A stretch of DNA of 64,000 bases from NCBI RefSeq assembly GCF_051014445.1, contig NC_135141.1, positions 33,627,422 to 33,691,421 on the forward strand, written 5' to 3'. Source of the stretch: Colletes latitarsis (lineage: Eukaryota > Arthropoda > Insecta > Hymenoptera > Colletidae). The translations under genes were made by a program, and so were the position numbers. The notes under the pieces are model-generated. The model saw only the letters and a list, made by a program, of their open reading frames with translations. It was not told the DNA's origin and made no database searches. Shown piece by piece: positions 49,236-63,273 of the stretch (position 1 is its first letter; the number at the start of each line of letters is the position of its first letter).

Positions 49236-52200
49236 TGTCTGATAAATCAAAGACTCACCCATATCGTCGTTTTCGAGAGATGAACTTTCCGTGGCCAGCT
49301 GGGCTGAATGTTGACGCGCGACGAACCCGCGTACGTGATCGTCCTCCTTCTATCGATCAATTACGCGGCGGCACGTCCGCATAAACGGAATCGATTCGCG
49401 TCCGCAATCAAACGATTCGAGCTACGTCGACGTTCGTTGGAACGCGTATCGAGGGTTGGACGGGTGGGCGGGTTGCGGGGGCGGGGGCGGAGGGGAGGCA
49501 GAGAACTCTCCCATAAACGAGCTGTCGCGTAATTTCACCGTTATGTCAAACGCGAGAGAGCGTCGAACATTCCTGGACCGTGTCCAGAAACGATCTGAAT
49601 TCCGAGGACTGAATGACAACGACGACAGCGCCTATCATCGGAGATTCAAGGTGAACCAACCAGACGATGATAATCGGCCATGAGAGTGGTTCTAACCCCC
49701 TCTCCTTCAGTTAGGATCGAAGGAACCACCCTTCCTGCTCCAGTTAACGGACGATGTTTCGTCTTTCTCGAGCGAAAGGACCAACCCCCTTCGTCTTTAT
49801 CCAGGAAACTCTCGTCGTTTATTGGATCAACCTTCGAAACCGTTGAAACGAGCACGAGTTTGTGATTTTACGTTGTAAAAAATTCAATAAAACCCTCTCT
49901 AATCGAGGAACACGATCGTGAAATGAAATTTAATTTGCACAGAATCTAACGAAATGTTTATCACAAGTGTCCTGACCGACACGGAATCCCCGAAAAATCT
50001 GACACGCGGAACTTCCATAAACGAAACGAAAATCGAATACTTTCTCCCGACATTCCGTTCTGGTTCGGGCTCGGTTTATTTACACATAGCGATAGTATTT
50101 CTAAGAATAGTGCACGCACGCCGATGGAAGCGGCGATGCATTATCGCGCGAGTACCAAGGCGATCCTGCTTTTCGCGTAATTACGCCCCACAAGTCGCTC
50201 GCGAACTCCGCAAAAAGTGTCTCGACCGTCCGAATAATTATAAATTCAACCATACTTCCACATTTTTTGTAACCTTAAAGCACACTTAGGAGAAACCGTT
50301 CGCGTATTTCTATATTTTGATAAAGAATTTATGCACAGTCAGGGATTCTCGCCTGAAATCTTTCGCCATTTATTTTCATTCGGCACTGTACATCGTTTCG
50401 ACTCGATAGCAGCTCGTTTCCGTGGTAAATTTAGGTTAAAGATAACAATTTTCAGGCCCTTTCGTCGATAAAATATCAGTATAGCCGAACAGATCTCAAT
50501 TAAAGGAACTGTTCTCTCTATTATTTTACTCCGAAAGTAATGCTCGGAAAATGGCGAAAAAAATTTCGAAATTTCGAAATTTCGAAATTTCGAGTAACGT
50601 TTGACGTTTAAAATTTAAATGTTTCCTCGTGGTTAATATGTATCCTAAACGACTGATAATAATACTTGTGATAGAACCATTCGTCAGTTTTTCTGCAAAA
50701 CACCGACATGGCACCGGTATCGGCTCAGAGTTAATTATAATAATCGTAATAATTACTCGTGGTCGGTGCTCGGGTCAAACTTGAATATTTCAAGCGCTCG
50801 AGCTGTTCGATGGTCGAAATCCATGAATCTTCGTGGCTCGCGAAAGGGTTTCGCGTTCCTTTTCTCAAACGCGGAGCAAAGAGAATAATGGAAAAATGAA
50901 CGTTTAGAATTCGGGTCGTCCGACGGACTGGAACGGCGGAATCTTTAAATCATGATTCAGAAACGGGCACGAATTTTGCATACGGAGCAACGCGTTTGTG
51001 CTGCATAATCGTTGCGCAAGTAATGGTCGCCCCGACTTATCGTCGCGATGATAAAACAAACGCCGACGAGCGTCGTTGTTGTTCCGATACGATCCGCGAA
51101 CCGGTTTCCTCCGACGCGAGAAAAATCGTTCCACCAGAAGGCGTTAAAATCACCAGCACAGTAACGCCTGGTGCACCTTCGAATCGCTATAGCAAGCTTA
51201 TTTATAAAAAAAAATTAACCAAAGTGAAAACCCCCTGTGCAGGACATATCGTAACATTACCTAATTATAATATGAGAATTATTAGGGTATATTTTAAGTG
51301 CCTTGGGCCAGGAATTCTATTATTTGGAGCAGTTGGAAGTCTGAAACCACCCCTGGAGGTGAAGGGAAGCTATTTAGAATCGAGTTGCAGAGTATAGCAA
51401 AGGGATTCTGACAACTGTAGGAGAGGTTGGACCAATCGAGTGGCGGGGAGGTCTATATTCGGATTGGACGAGGTCCTGAAGCCAATAGGAAACGAGAGGA
51501 TCACGCTTGCGCAGCATCCGGTGATCCAACATTTACCACTGTACCGTGAATTTTTTTCATTTCGAATAATATAACATAACAAGACACGATAAACTATTAA
51601 ATGGTCATATTATCAAGGTGGAATTGCTTTTCGAGCAATATAATTTATCGTTGCGTTAAAAAATATTTCAGGCCGACACTGAGACAGAGATTCAATATGA
51701 AATCTTGTAAATTTGATCAATAGTAGTAACTCGTCCAGCCGCTTTTCTCACTATCGTATTACAAGCTCCAATACGAATTGACAAAGGAAGTACAACGATA
51801 TTACAACCCCAGAAATTTTCTTGATCGAACAACGGGCATCGGTGGTCACTCGACCGAAGGATGGATTGGAAAAAAAATAGTTGCTCCGGAAGGAAACCGG
51901 AACTGCAGACGTCGCCGACGAAGTGGACCAGGGTTCATCCCGAGAGGTCGTAGGTTCATATACCTGCACGTTCCACGGGGACGTTCGTCCACTACCTGTT
52001 CGATCGGAAGCGTGCGTGTGGAAAAGCTGATTCTCGAGGGATCGACTCGATTCCGTTCTATGGAGAGAGGGGAACCGTCAGGTCCGCAGGTCAGAATAAG
52101 CCCAAGGGTGAAACGGTGCGGGTCACGCAGGTACATAACCCTTTCGGGGGCCCATTTAAATGCCCTTATTTCGCGCAAACCCTTCCTGCACGGGGTGTCG

Positions 52201-55200
52201 AAGACAACTCTGATAAAATATCCGTTCCCTGGAACCCTGCACCACGATTGGCGGATCGCGGAACCGTTTTCGAGGAAAGAGGAGGATGGACAATGGACGA
52301 AACAACCGTTGGATGTTTGCACGGGTGACAGGGGGTTGATGGACGACGGTTCTTGCGCGACGAAATTTCATCGATATTATCGATGAATTAGGGTGAAATT
52401 CGAGGGCTGAAAGTGGTTCTAGCGTGATTAAATTGCACTAACGGGACATGGATTTCTTTTTCTTTCGAAAATTATAATCGATAGGCTCTTCGAGGGGGCG
52501 TCAGATTCGATTCTCAGCGACCGTTTTACGCGTCGTACGTATTGAATAATGTAAAGAACACGACGGTGCTCCCGATAACGAGCGATAAACTTCTACCCAC
52601 GGTTAAATTTCAAAGTTTAGTATACTACAAGTGGAATTCTCGAAGGAAAAACTTGGTACGAGCACGTCTACGGAATAAAAAGAACAGGAAGAAACCCTCT
52701 TTGGGGAGGTAATGGTACACGTTCTCCTGTACGGCGCTAAATTTAAATCGAGGCGGTGCGACTGCCAACGGAAATTCGGGTACGATCGATGATCATTTTT
52801 CGCGCCAAGGAGGACGCCTCGAGTCCGTTGCTCCGCTTAAAATCGAGCTTCGAGCAATGGAGCGAGGAAGCTCCAACGGTCAAGCGACCGACCGAGTGGT
52901 CGGGGACCGTTGCTCCAGTTAACGAAATGGCCCTTGTCCGACAAAAAATCGAAAAAAATCGGGAGACAACGTTAAATATCGGACGAAGGTTTCGAGTCCA
53001 GGTGCTCGTGACCGCTGCGCATCCCTTAACGGCCATTTTAGGCGTCTTTCCCATCAAGGATGCGTGTATCGGGCTGGACACGAGGTCACCTGTGTCTAAC
53101 GGATTTTTTCGACCTGATTTAAATAGGTTCCTCCGCAATAATCGGGCCCGGGGAGGGTGTCCAGGTAAAATGACCGCGGTCGGGGCATTCTTCGTCCCGA
53201 AGAGGCAGAAATCGCCTTCTCCCAGGTAGCCAGCGTCCATGGGAATCTAGGCCGACTGACCATTCGTACAGGTCAGTCGATCTCGAAATTAGAATATCGG
53301 GGAACCCCTTCGTCCCGTATTTGCCACGGGGTTGGGGTGGCTCTCGGCGATCTTCCTCTCCCGCGGGCTCCTTTCGTCCCGTTCCATTCATCCTGGAGGA
53401 TGGAACGACGTCTCGAGGACGGCACTCTGTTAAACTTTGGTCCACGTTTCCCGAGGGGGTTCACATGGGAAACTGGGGTGTCTTATCGCGGTGGACGGAG
53501 TGTGAGAACAGAGTTCTGGACTTTGGTTTACGATAAGGACGCTTTTTCGGAGGAGCCCAGAGATATTTGTCGAACATTTTTCTTTCCCATCTTCCTCTTC
53601 CACGGTGTGCTCTTATTTTCACAATTCTTCCAGTTAATATCATATGAAATATATTCCATATACTTGTCGTAAACCGTTAGAAAGTTTTAGAGCGAGTCTC
53701 GCGTGTAGAACGAAGACATAAGAAAAATCCCTCTTTGTTAGCTGCCTGAAAGATATTTCTGAGATCTGCCAAACTTTGTAGAGAAAATGTTCGAACCAAG
53801 TATATTTCGAGGTCCCACGCGTGCGATTTAAAAGAATTGGTCGTGGAGGGAGTTTTCCAGGGCGCGTTAACAGGTCGTCGTATCGCGTCTCTTTCGCGAA
53901 GCGTACCGGCGCGGCGTCGCTCGGTTTGAGCTTCCAGAACAACTGATACATCGCGATTAACATAAATTTACAGACGGAACGTCCGGTGTGCTGCCTCGCG
54001 ACTGGCTATCAGCGTGGTAACTGTCTGCTTTGCATACGCTTGATCCCTAAGCGTTATTTATTTCTATAGATGCATCGTCAAACGAAGGGAGGAGAATACG
54101 CACGGTCTACGCGACTTGTATATAATTTTACGCGCTCGAAGCTGCTAAACTTGGCGTTTACATAAAAAATATCGGTGCAACGTTAAATTTACTATTGCAC
54201 GAGAGACTCTGTTCGCTGCACGGTGTGGGCGAGCACAGGGGATGGTTTCTAACCGATAGTTAGATAGTATGGTCTCGCGATCCAATTAATTGCATATCTT
54301 TTTTCGTCCCGTGTAACTTTTCAAGAATACATTATACGAGTCATTGTATGCCAATATTAACTCTGCGATGGCTACGACGATGCACAACCTCATTTATAGA
54401 TTTCATAAAATTACATTACCATGTAATTAACGACTACGTGCCGAATAAAAGAATCGTCTACGATCGACGATGGGAGACCATAAATGCACAGAAATTGGAA
54501 GTAGATTAGCAAGGTTAAGATCACCGTGCGCGCTTCGGCCGATTCGACTTTCGACGGCCTGGCCATCGAAACAAACGAATAAACCAATCTTTGGGGAATT
54601 TCTCGAGATTTCTGGGAAGCCTGATGTTTCGATTTTTCCGTCGGTTCTGAAATCCCCGTCTCGATCATTTGCATTGAATGGAAGCAACGAGACGCAAACA
54701 GAAGCTTGTATCCAGGCCGACGAAGATGCCAGCGGACGGGGCGGAGGCGACCAATCGGCGACGCCGGGGACAGCTATAATCGAGCCCAGAAAGTTAGAGC
54801 ATCCTCCTGACCCGAGGATCAATGAATGATCGACATCGCGTCGGTCGATCCATATTCATGCGGATTCGCGATGCGAGGGCAGGAGGAAGAACAGAGGAGA
54901 CCCGTCTCGGTTTAGCCTCGAGCATCGAGCAGCTTATTTGCGTGAATGTAACGATGATGTTGCGACGCGCGTACCGAACGGGGTCGGAGGTCGTTGCAAA
55001 CAATCCCGCGTGTGGGAAAAACCGAGTCGAACTCATGTCAGAAATGACAGTGCACGGAGAACACGCTTGGAGAAATATAGAAACCACCGGAAGAGAAGAT
55101 GAATGAAAGAGACGCGTCGCGAAACCGTTCGACCGCAACACTACGCACAGTTTTCCGTGGGACTTTGGTTCGAACATTTTCCAATACAATTCCATTCCTT

Positions 55201-56440
55201 AAACACGCAAATTCTATACTATCCGTATATTACGCGAAAACATTTTAATAGAAAATATTCGATCGCTGGGACACTCGAATGCTGTATAACCTTCGAGTAT
55301 TGTTCGAACGTAGTTCCATCGCTTGAATTGTAAATAAATTTTGATAGCATTCGAGTATCTATGAAATATTCGAACGGTGAATTATTCAAAACAGTTTCAT
55401 GATTTTTCGTTCCCTGTAATGTATCATTAGTCGATACGGAATACGTATATATATTATAGTTAATGAACTATAAATAACCGAACAATGTCTTTCCCGAGTG
55501 ATAAGATAAAATTCATGAAACGGAGGGTTAGGTTTCCAGTCGCTTCGAAGAAGAGCACGTTTAATTAGGCGCTGAAAGTTTTTAGTTGCCGGCAAATGGA
55601 ACATTTAAAGCGATCCGCGGGACGTACTCTCGCTTTTGCACGTTAATAGTCGTGCAATTAACGATGATAACGCGAGCATTACGGCAGATACTCCCCGATG
55701 GATGAAGGAAAACAAGAACCAAATGGCTCTATGGCCGCGATATGCTCGGCAAATGCTGGTCATTGGTTACGTTTCGCATATCTAGAGTTGGGAACGCGTG
55801 ACTCACCTTGGCGTATCTGCAGCGTGCGCATAGAAAACTAATTCGCCGCCTCTGGCACGAAAAACTAGGAGAATAGCGAACGGGCGTTCTATAAAATTTA
55901 CCAACTTATTCCTTCGTGTCCGAAGAAAAGCGGAATCGCTTCTTCGAAAATAACAGGAAGGTTACTGGGAATTATTCGAGGGGCTATTGCTTCCCCTTGA
56001 AGGGAATTTTCACAGAAAAACACGCGCGATGTATGTATATTTAAATATGCTCCATATATCGACAAAGGATTTCTCCCTTGGGTTTCTTGGTCCGCGCGAA
56101 CTATAAATTGATTTATTATTTGAAAAATAAACTTTCACGTGACAAATTCCCTCCCGTCTCGAGTGTATCAGGGGGTCTCCAACGACGCCATTGTTCGTCG
56201 ATGTTTTCAACGTTGGAAAGTTGAAGAAAATACCGTGAAATCAAGATTTCGATTTCACATTCGACAGACTAATTCTCGAACGTATTTTACAAGATGGAGG
56301 ACCTCGGTTGTCAATCAGCCCTCGTCAGATCCCCGAAGGAAGCCGAAAATGGTGTATCCAGAGGAGGAAGACAGCCCGGTCGGAAGGAGCGCGTGGCCGT
56401 GCATAATTCGAACGGTCCCGTCCTCGATAGAGCCGTCTCT
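49236..56440. other. Noncoding, no gene recognised
   Basis: It contains a GC-rich stretch at 49.3-49.5 kb, a palindromic AAATTTCG tandem at 50561-50592, and a more balanced-GC block at 51.8-53.6 kb with open frames of 157-202 codons on both strands. The latter have no recognisable domains and mirror each other, so they are not called as genes. Confidence 0.4.
50561..50592. repeat. (AAATTTCG)4 tandem with palindromic unit
   Basis: Four perfect octamers. Each junction reads CGAAATTTCG, a palindrome, so the whole 32-bp tract can fold back on itself. Confidence 0.9.
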
Positions 56441-56449
56441 TCTCCTTTT

Positions 56450-56980
56450 TTATTCATTTTCCTCTTTTTCAGCGGATAATCGTTAAAGCAGGTGTCCCCG
56501 ACGAGCGTGGGAGAGTCGAGCGCCTCCCAACCCATTACTATAACGAACACCAAAGCGTCGCCATGACGACCCGTGGAGAAACACACGTGGGGTTGTAGTA
56601 GCTCGGTCCCGTTTTTTCTCTCCCCCTCTGGCCGCGACGCGACGTACTTTCTCTCAGTCGGTCTTTCCCGTTTGTCCTCGTTCCACCGAGGGCTGTCAGC
56701 CCGCCCTCGCGGCCTCTCCCCGTGGCGTTCCCTCGCCCTTCGACCTCTTTCGCCCACGCGGAATATCTCCAAGCGGAGCGGAGCCGTCCGACCGTCTCTA
56801 CGTTTGTGAATTAGAGCCCGAATGAGCCAGCGGCGTTACCATGGCCGCCGGCACGGTTGCCATCGCGATACCGGCCACAACAGAAAATCGCCACTTTGAC
56901 GATTTGTTTCGGGCCATTGATGCCGCGCGGGAATCAATTTCTTCACCCTCCTCCGGACGGTGGTGCTGACTGCCGTCCTA
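56450..56980 (+). promoter_or_regulatory. Promoter-like CpG/CT-rich block
   Basis: GC and CpG rise sharply here, with CT-rich runs, several GCCAT words (56.84-56.92 kb) and a strong 3' splice-site look-alike, TTTTCCTCTTTTTCAG, on the plus strand near 56455-56470. It resembles the two GA/CT blocks at RREB1. It may mark the 5' region of a plus-strand transcript running toward the right edge, or an upstream enhancer. Confidence 0.3.
56841..56969 (+). CDS. Candidate 42-codon small ORF
   Basis: The ATG context is strong (GTTACC ATG G). The frame begins MAAGTVAIAIPATTENRHFD and ends with TGA at 56967-56969. No donor site consistent with an exon is visible within it and no family is recognised. It may be an upstream ORF in a 5' UTR or a chance frame in CpG-rich DNA. 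Confidence 0.15.
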   Translation: MAAGTVAIAIPATTENRHFDDLFRAIDAARESISSPSSGRWC

Positions 56981-59364
56981 CCTCGCCCTCCGAAACGATG
57001 AATTATCCTCCCATTTCCGAACCTTAATATCCTTCTGCTCCCGCGAGTACCCTGCGAGTTCCCGCATGGAAATTACTCCGCGTGACACGTAATCCGTTTT
57101 AATGCTGCCTCCCATGACGAGGCGATCAGCGTACCACCTTTGTCGATTCGATTCCAGTTCCTGTCGAATCACCTATCTACACCTGTCCGTCGAAACTAGT
57201 ATCTTCCTCGCACCTCTGCAAATTATTACAAACTCTCACCAGGTGTGAGCAAACCAGGATCCAATCTACGAAGGTGGAAGCTTCGTTAAAATTCATGGGG
57301 AACAAGCTATCAATAATGTACAAATCTATCGTAACTAAACATACTATAATAAATGCATGTATGCAACTGTACATAAGATGTGCGGGCATTATAAAATTAT
57401 TTACATTAAAGTATCATGTGCATTACTGCCAGGTTTGACAAGGTAAATAGTAGACTATTTCATTTCACAGAGTATCATTTTCGTAATCTTTTCCACCCGG
57501 TTTATCCGCTTTGTTTGACTCTTTACATTTTCCTGGTACCATCGTTTCTTCACTCTCTTTACGTTCTATTTTCGACCTATTGTTATATTTCCACCAAGTT
57601 TCAGTTCCCTCGCAACCCTTGCAGTTCGCGTTACCCCGGCTCGTCGTTGGTTCGAGTGTTTCGTGTCCCATTCGCATTTCAAGGGTTACAACTTTATTTC
57701 CAACCTCTTGGTACCTTCTCAGGCTTCGTTTTCATTCCTCCCCTATCGTCTGTAAAATTTTCTCTCATATTTTTCAGCGATATTTTCTTACAGAAAGGGG
57801 GAAATCACCCTCGCTGCTTTAACCCGTCATTCGACAAAATATACACGCTGACCGTGAATTTTCAACGCCCCGTTCTTCTTCATATTTAATAGGGCCTCCC
57901 ATATCCGATTATTATCCCATCGCTGATCTCCGCTCGAATAAACGAACGAGTGAAATTCGAACGCTCGCGTCCCCCAATTAAATTTTATTATACTTTCCGT
58001 CGACCCTTGTTTCCCGTACAATTACAAACCAAGTTTAATAGCGTTCGAATCAAGCGTAACAAAAATATTGTTATTGTATCTTAAGTTGTTCGCCTTCGAT
58101 ACTTTTTCCACGTCGTTATATGTATAGCCATCGGGCCGTTCGTGCAGCAAACGCATAAGCGTCGTACGAGTATTCAGGTATTTAGGCGTTACACGTTTAA
58201 GTATAACGATCTCAAGTTCAAGCTCACACGCCACGAGCACGCGGGGCTCTATTTACTCGATAAAGTCGAAAACTCCGCGCGCAAGTTTCTTTTCCTCGAC
58301 CAGCGGGGGTTGGGAACCGAGCGAAAATTGAAATTAATTGAAATTCTCTCCGTAACAGCCGAAACGCGAGACGAGCTTCTATAGTCGCGAGAGGGATAAA
58401 TCGTGACCGACGATCAACGGCGGGGGAGGAGAGAATGAAAAAGCAGAGAAAAACGACGTTTTGCGTCCGCGCGCGTAGCCGAGCAGCCATATTTACATAA
58501 CAATCGCGGATCACGTAACAGTGTTCGCGCGACTCGTAGATCGTCCGTGTGCGCGTTTAGGTTTGCCTGTGGTGTGTCGCGCACCGATGCTCATTGTGTG
58601 CGCACCCGCGACGTGGAAAGTCGTAAACGCCTTCTCTTACGCGAGTACTCGCTTTTCTGGAACGATCGAAAGCGCGAGAGGATCGCCCAAGTGCTTTCCG
58701 GAGACAATCGGAGCCACCCACTGCGAAACACCGGCCCTCCATTTTCTTTTAATTAGTCATTTATTCTATGTTAATTCTAAAACGTTCGACCAAACGATAG
58801 AGATCCTCGTAAAATTAACGACCAGCAGAGGAGTGGTGCTCATATTTTTCTATACATATCTATAAATATACGTTGCTTCAGAGTGTTTTGCTAAATTTCT
58901 CGTATTGCTCTTAAAGAGGGTTTCAAAATCTATGTTCACGCGATAAGGGGTAATGTAAACACGTCGGAGAGCCGTTTGACTGAATTTTCTAGGTCTATAC
59001 GAGAGATGGATGAACTGTAGTTACTTGTCTAGCAAACTACGGGACGAAAATTGTCGCATGTCGTTTCCGATTCAGAAGCATTACGATTATAATCAATTCC
59101 CAATGACGGGATGGCTTTATTTCAGTCGCGTTATAAGATGTAAAGCCTTATGTATTTATACTTGACACACTTCACTTTATTGTAAATACTTTACTACTGT
59201 CAGTCATATCCATTTGCTATTTCTAGATTCAAGGCATTACGATCCAATTATACAGGATGGCTCATAATTCGTGAGCTTCTGAACATCTGGCGATTACGAC
59301 TATCTTCTTGGCAACATTGAGTCACCGATATACTTAAATTCATCGATGAAACTCCACGCATCGA

Positions 59365-59398
59365 AGTCTCTTTCAACCTCCATAGGTTGAAAGAGACT
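59365..59398. repeat. Perfect inverted repeat, 15-bp stem and 4-nt loop
   Basis: The arm AGTCTCTTTCAACCT, loop CCAT and a perfect complementary arm make a strong hairpin on either strand. It is too short for a typical microRNA precursor unless the flanks also pair, which I do not see. No poly-T terminator follows. Confidence 0.85.
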
Positions 59399-59590
59399 CT
59401 ACGCAATTTGATATTCTTGCAAAAATAAGGCTATCGTTTACATTAAACCTGCTCTGCTTATTTTGCAGGGAAACAGTTCCGCTCGAAATTGCTATTATTC
59501 GATTGCAAGTACTATGGGAACGATATCTGAGTAAAATTCACAGATCCAAACAACATCCGACGTCCCAAGTTTCGCGACTTCCACGCGCCG

Positions 59591-59620
59591 ATAAAATTCG
59601 ATAAAATTCGATAAAATTCG
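59591..59620. repeat. Tandem decamer ATAAAATTCG, 3 copies
   Basis: Three perfect copies. Confidence 0.9.
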
Positions 59621-61900
59621 GTAGATCGCTATGAAAATTTCTGTCGAAACGAGCGTGGCTCGGTCGTAAATGGCCAGTTCGTGCAAACGTCGAGCAAAAA
59701 ACGAGGAGCACGCGTCGATATCGCTGATAGTTGGCTCGCAATTCTCGTTGGACGACTTCGCGCCTAGCGAACGATGATGGCCGCGGAGGAGCGGCGAAGA
59801 AAAGACGCGCTCCCGATAACGATAAACGCCATATCGGACCGCGGTATGTCCCCCTTTTTCCTTTCGTCCCTTGTTACGGACAGCTCTCCATTGTCGTCGG
59901 ATCGCATAATGCATCGTCGCGGCCTTCCACCAACTCGGCGAGCCTTGATCCGGCGACGCCGCGCGGAAAGTTTTCCTGGAAACGAGCGCGCCGCGATTTC
60001 TCAAACCCGGTCCCGTTGCTCCGCGATGCTTTCGACCATTTTCTTCCACCCAATTAAAAATTAACTCTACACAGGACGGTTCAATCCGTATTTAATTAAA
60101 ATCCCATGATCAAACTGTTGCGCCTTTATATAATAATTGCCTTATCTTAACCCCTTCGATCCCGATTATTTTTCTACGGGTTCGATTTCCCAAGGAAAAT
60201 GTTCTTCGTGTGCTTCGAGTTATTCCGTTGAGCAATTGCAATATTTATTTATTTTATAAATCGTGTTCAACCCCAGGAAGTTTCTCACGTAAACGAATCT
60301 ATCTATTAATTCTCTAACCGATGCAAATGTTATGTGAAACGAAAGCGAACGTATTTGTCGTTGCGCCGCTGATAACACGTTTTCATTAAAATAACGTTCT
60401 CAGGCACGGAAACGTAAGTAACGAAGCGCAGAAATCATTTTCTATTTTGTATTTTATTATTCTGCCCAATATCTTACGCGAAACTTTATCCGATTAATTA
60501 AATTACGAGCGAAACAACGCGGTGGAAAGCTGTTTGAAATTATTTTTTTCACAATTGAGCTCGCCGTACTATATCTTTGAGACAATAATTCGACAAATTT
60601 AAGGTAGCAAAACGGAACCAATTTCGTCGAAACGAAACGCGAATGCCTGAAATCGTTCCTCGGCGTCGAAAATATCACGAAAGCCTTGACGAAAGATCGG
60701 AAACGCCTATCGTCGAGTTTTACCAATAGCATACGAACGTTGCAACGATAAAGCAACCTTCCACGCGACTGTATCGAAAGCTGGACTGGCATTGAACTGC
60801 CATAGAAGTGATAGTCGCTAATAGTCGCGTAAACATCTTTATTTGTCCACGCGAGCCGCCACTTCCTGGAATAAAATTTTCTTCGCTGCTAAATAACGCG
60901 GTGAAAAATTAAATAATATTCTCTGAAATTCGCGTTGGTTCTGTCCGAGGGGGGAAAGAATACAAAAATTTTCACATTTCTTTTCGCTAAATTATCAACA
61001 TTGTCGTAGTTTTCCGAGGCGAACGGCTACGATGCTTCGTCAGCGCGGCGTCTGAACAAATTTACATTTTTCCCCGTAGATCATTTTTTCCGCGAACGTT
61101 CGCAAGTGCGACGTCAATTTCTATCGATCAATAATTCATCAACCGGGGCCGTTGTTTAGGAATCGTTTTCTTGATGCATTTTCATCCGCAAACGCTTTCA
61201 TTGATTACCCAAGTGTCTGTAATTTCTTGACAATTGGTGCACTCGCGAATAGCCGCGTTAGCCATTTTATTCGTCCAAGGAAGATTAAACGAGAAAACCT
61301 CGGCTGAATAATTAAAAAAAATTGAGAGCGTTTGACTTATTTCAAACCCGGAAGAAACTGAAAATAAAATTACACACAGGCACAAAAATCGAGTCTCCTA
61401 TCAAGAGGATTACGCCGAGTCCTGTGTTTCGATCGATCCCTCCGCTACCCTGAACGAAACTCCACCGATAGCAACCCTTAAATTTCTACATCGAACACGG
61501 AAACAAATATCACGCAGGTGTAGAAAAATCGAGAGGGTGGCGTCGAGGTGAAAAATGCCCCCGACGAGTCGTTGGTTCGTCCCGATAGTAAAAGTCCGAC
61601 GTGCTTTCGCTTTTAACGAAAATTACGGTAATTGGTGTCCGGGCGTCGGTCGTTTCGCGGCTGCTGCATCGCTCGGCAAGTGCAACGACGTCAGGCTGTT
61701 GCCATTGGCCCGTTTCCCGGGGACATTTTCATCTGCGCGGGATCGTTGACCGTTACACGCAGGAGATGCCGATTAAAACCGAGAACGGGGAGAAAGGTAA
61801 CGCAACGTAATGTAAATGCGGACGCGGTTGGCGCGTGCGCCTGCAGTAGGGCAGGGCAAGACGACAGCTGTTTCAGTCCTCAGGCAACATCAGCGTTGCA

Positions 61901-61918
61901 CCTGCCTACTTGCTTGCT

Positions 61919-61950
<32 letters not shown>

Positions 61951-62015
61951 TGATCACCCGCCCGCCTGCTCGATGTTAGCCCGCTTGCCTGCTTGCCTCC
62001 TTGCCTGCCCGCTAA
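61901..62015. repeat. Imperfect (CCTG)n microsatellite
   Basis: A core of about seven perfect CCTG units (61921-61948) is flanked by degenerate CTTG, CCTA and CCCG variants. Apparent Cys/Leu/Pro-rich frames across it are repeat artefacts. Confidence 0.9.
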
Positions 62016-63273
62016 CCTATAACCACCCATCCACCTACCTACACTATCTAAGCGGACTCGTCCTTATTAGGTGACTGATCTCACGATTTTTTCGTCTCGG
62101 CCCTGTGCCCAGTCCCGAAGGGCATCCAAGAGTCGTTGACTCCTTCCATTTGCCACGATCCATCGTTCGATGGACCTAGCAACCTTCTCTGCTCCCTACA
62201 CTCCTCTCAAATCGCAGCTGATCAACTGTAGCTATTGGAATTGCTAGATGATCAGGTTTAGCTAACTTGTTCCTTTGGAAGGCTCATTGGGGCCTGATCG
62301 ATAACTTGGGCTATCCATACAGTGCAACGATGGCAAACGAAATCATCGTTAACTGCTTTTTCCGAGTTGATTTATCGAGTAGGTTTGGTTCCTTCCAGGC
62401 GGCCGGTACGGTACTAATATGGACATTAGTGATAATCGAGGGACTCTGAACAAACGATCAATTAGATACACGGATTTACTCGACTATTTTGGATACTGCT
62501 CGCGCAAATTTTTCACGTTTAACGATGTCCCCGAAATTCGTTCGAATTGGAGCTTCGAGAATAGTTGTTATTTTGCAACATTCCTATCGACAGCGGCTTA
62601 AAAGCCTGGAGCATTAGAGTTCATCGATTGTAAATGTTAAAGAGAAACGTCGTAGTGGCTGTCATTAGTTACCGTTACGGTAGTTAACGCGTTAATGACT
62701 TTCTATGCAATCTTCTATCATGGGTATCAGAACTTATTCCCTTTCATCTTGTTTCTGACAACTGCAGGCCTCCATTGCGTTCGAGTGTTAAAGACGCGGA
62801 GGACTCGACGTTTCTTTATGATTTTCTGCATGCTTCGGTACGCCGTTCCTCCGAATTATGATTTCAGGAAACCTCCTTGACACGCCCGGCAATAAATTCC
62901 ACCCGAGTACCCCGCATGCAATTTGTAAGACACCCACGTAAGCACGTGTTAAGAACGTTAGCAGTTTATTTTCGGACGCGTGCACGCATAGTTCGGTGAC
63001 GCCTAGCGTATCGGACGCGTCGTCGAACGTCTGCGCCCGCATAAGCAAGCGCGGCACGCGTCACGACGCCCCCGTCGCTGGTAAACAACGCGGTGGAAAC
63101 GAAAACTAACGGGATTTAAAGACCGATCTGCGACTTGGAATTTTTCTATCGACGATAGACGCAGGTACATATCGCCCTGGTCTCGTTCGAATCCAAGCTT
63201 CGTTATACGAATCTCGAAAAAACAAGTATCAAAATAGAAAGTGGACTAATTCCTGACATGGTAAAAATGAAAG

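Larger units (their letters stand above)
56981..63273. other. Noncoding, no gene recognised
   Basis: It holds a CT-rich segment at 57.5-57.8 kb, a perfect hairpin at 59365-59398, an ATAAAATTCG trimer at 59591-59620 and a CCTG microsatellite at 61901-62015. The 184-codon frame at 59495-60049 (minus strand) and others are unrecognised. Confidence 0.4.

Noticed and set aside
51940..51985. A tRNA-like T-arm (GGTCGTAGGTTCATATACC)
   Set aside because: There is no matching acceptor stem, D-arm or anticodon arm upstream, and the B-box core is poor.
51778..52386. A 202-codon plus-strand frame
   Set aside because: A 158-codon frame lies opposite it, composition is Arg/Gly-rich, no family is recognised, and no promoter or splice context supports it.
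3658..55020. Scattered Su(H)-type words (YGTGRGAA) such as near 3658, 10403, 25396, 26405, 31232 and 55010, considered because hindsight is a Notch target in flies
   Set aside because: About eight are expected by chance in 64 kb. I saw about six, without clustering, and one lies inside a MITE copy.
61632..61979. A 115-codon Cys/Leu/Ala-rich frame
   Set aside because: Its C-terminal half is the CCTG microsatellite read in frame.
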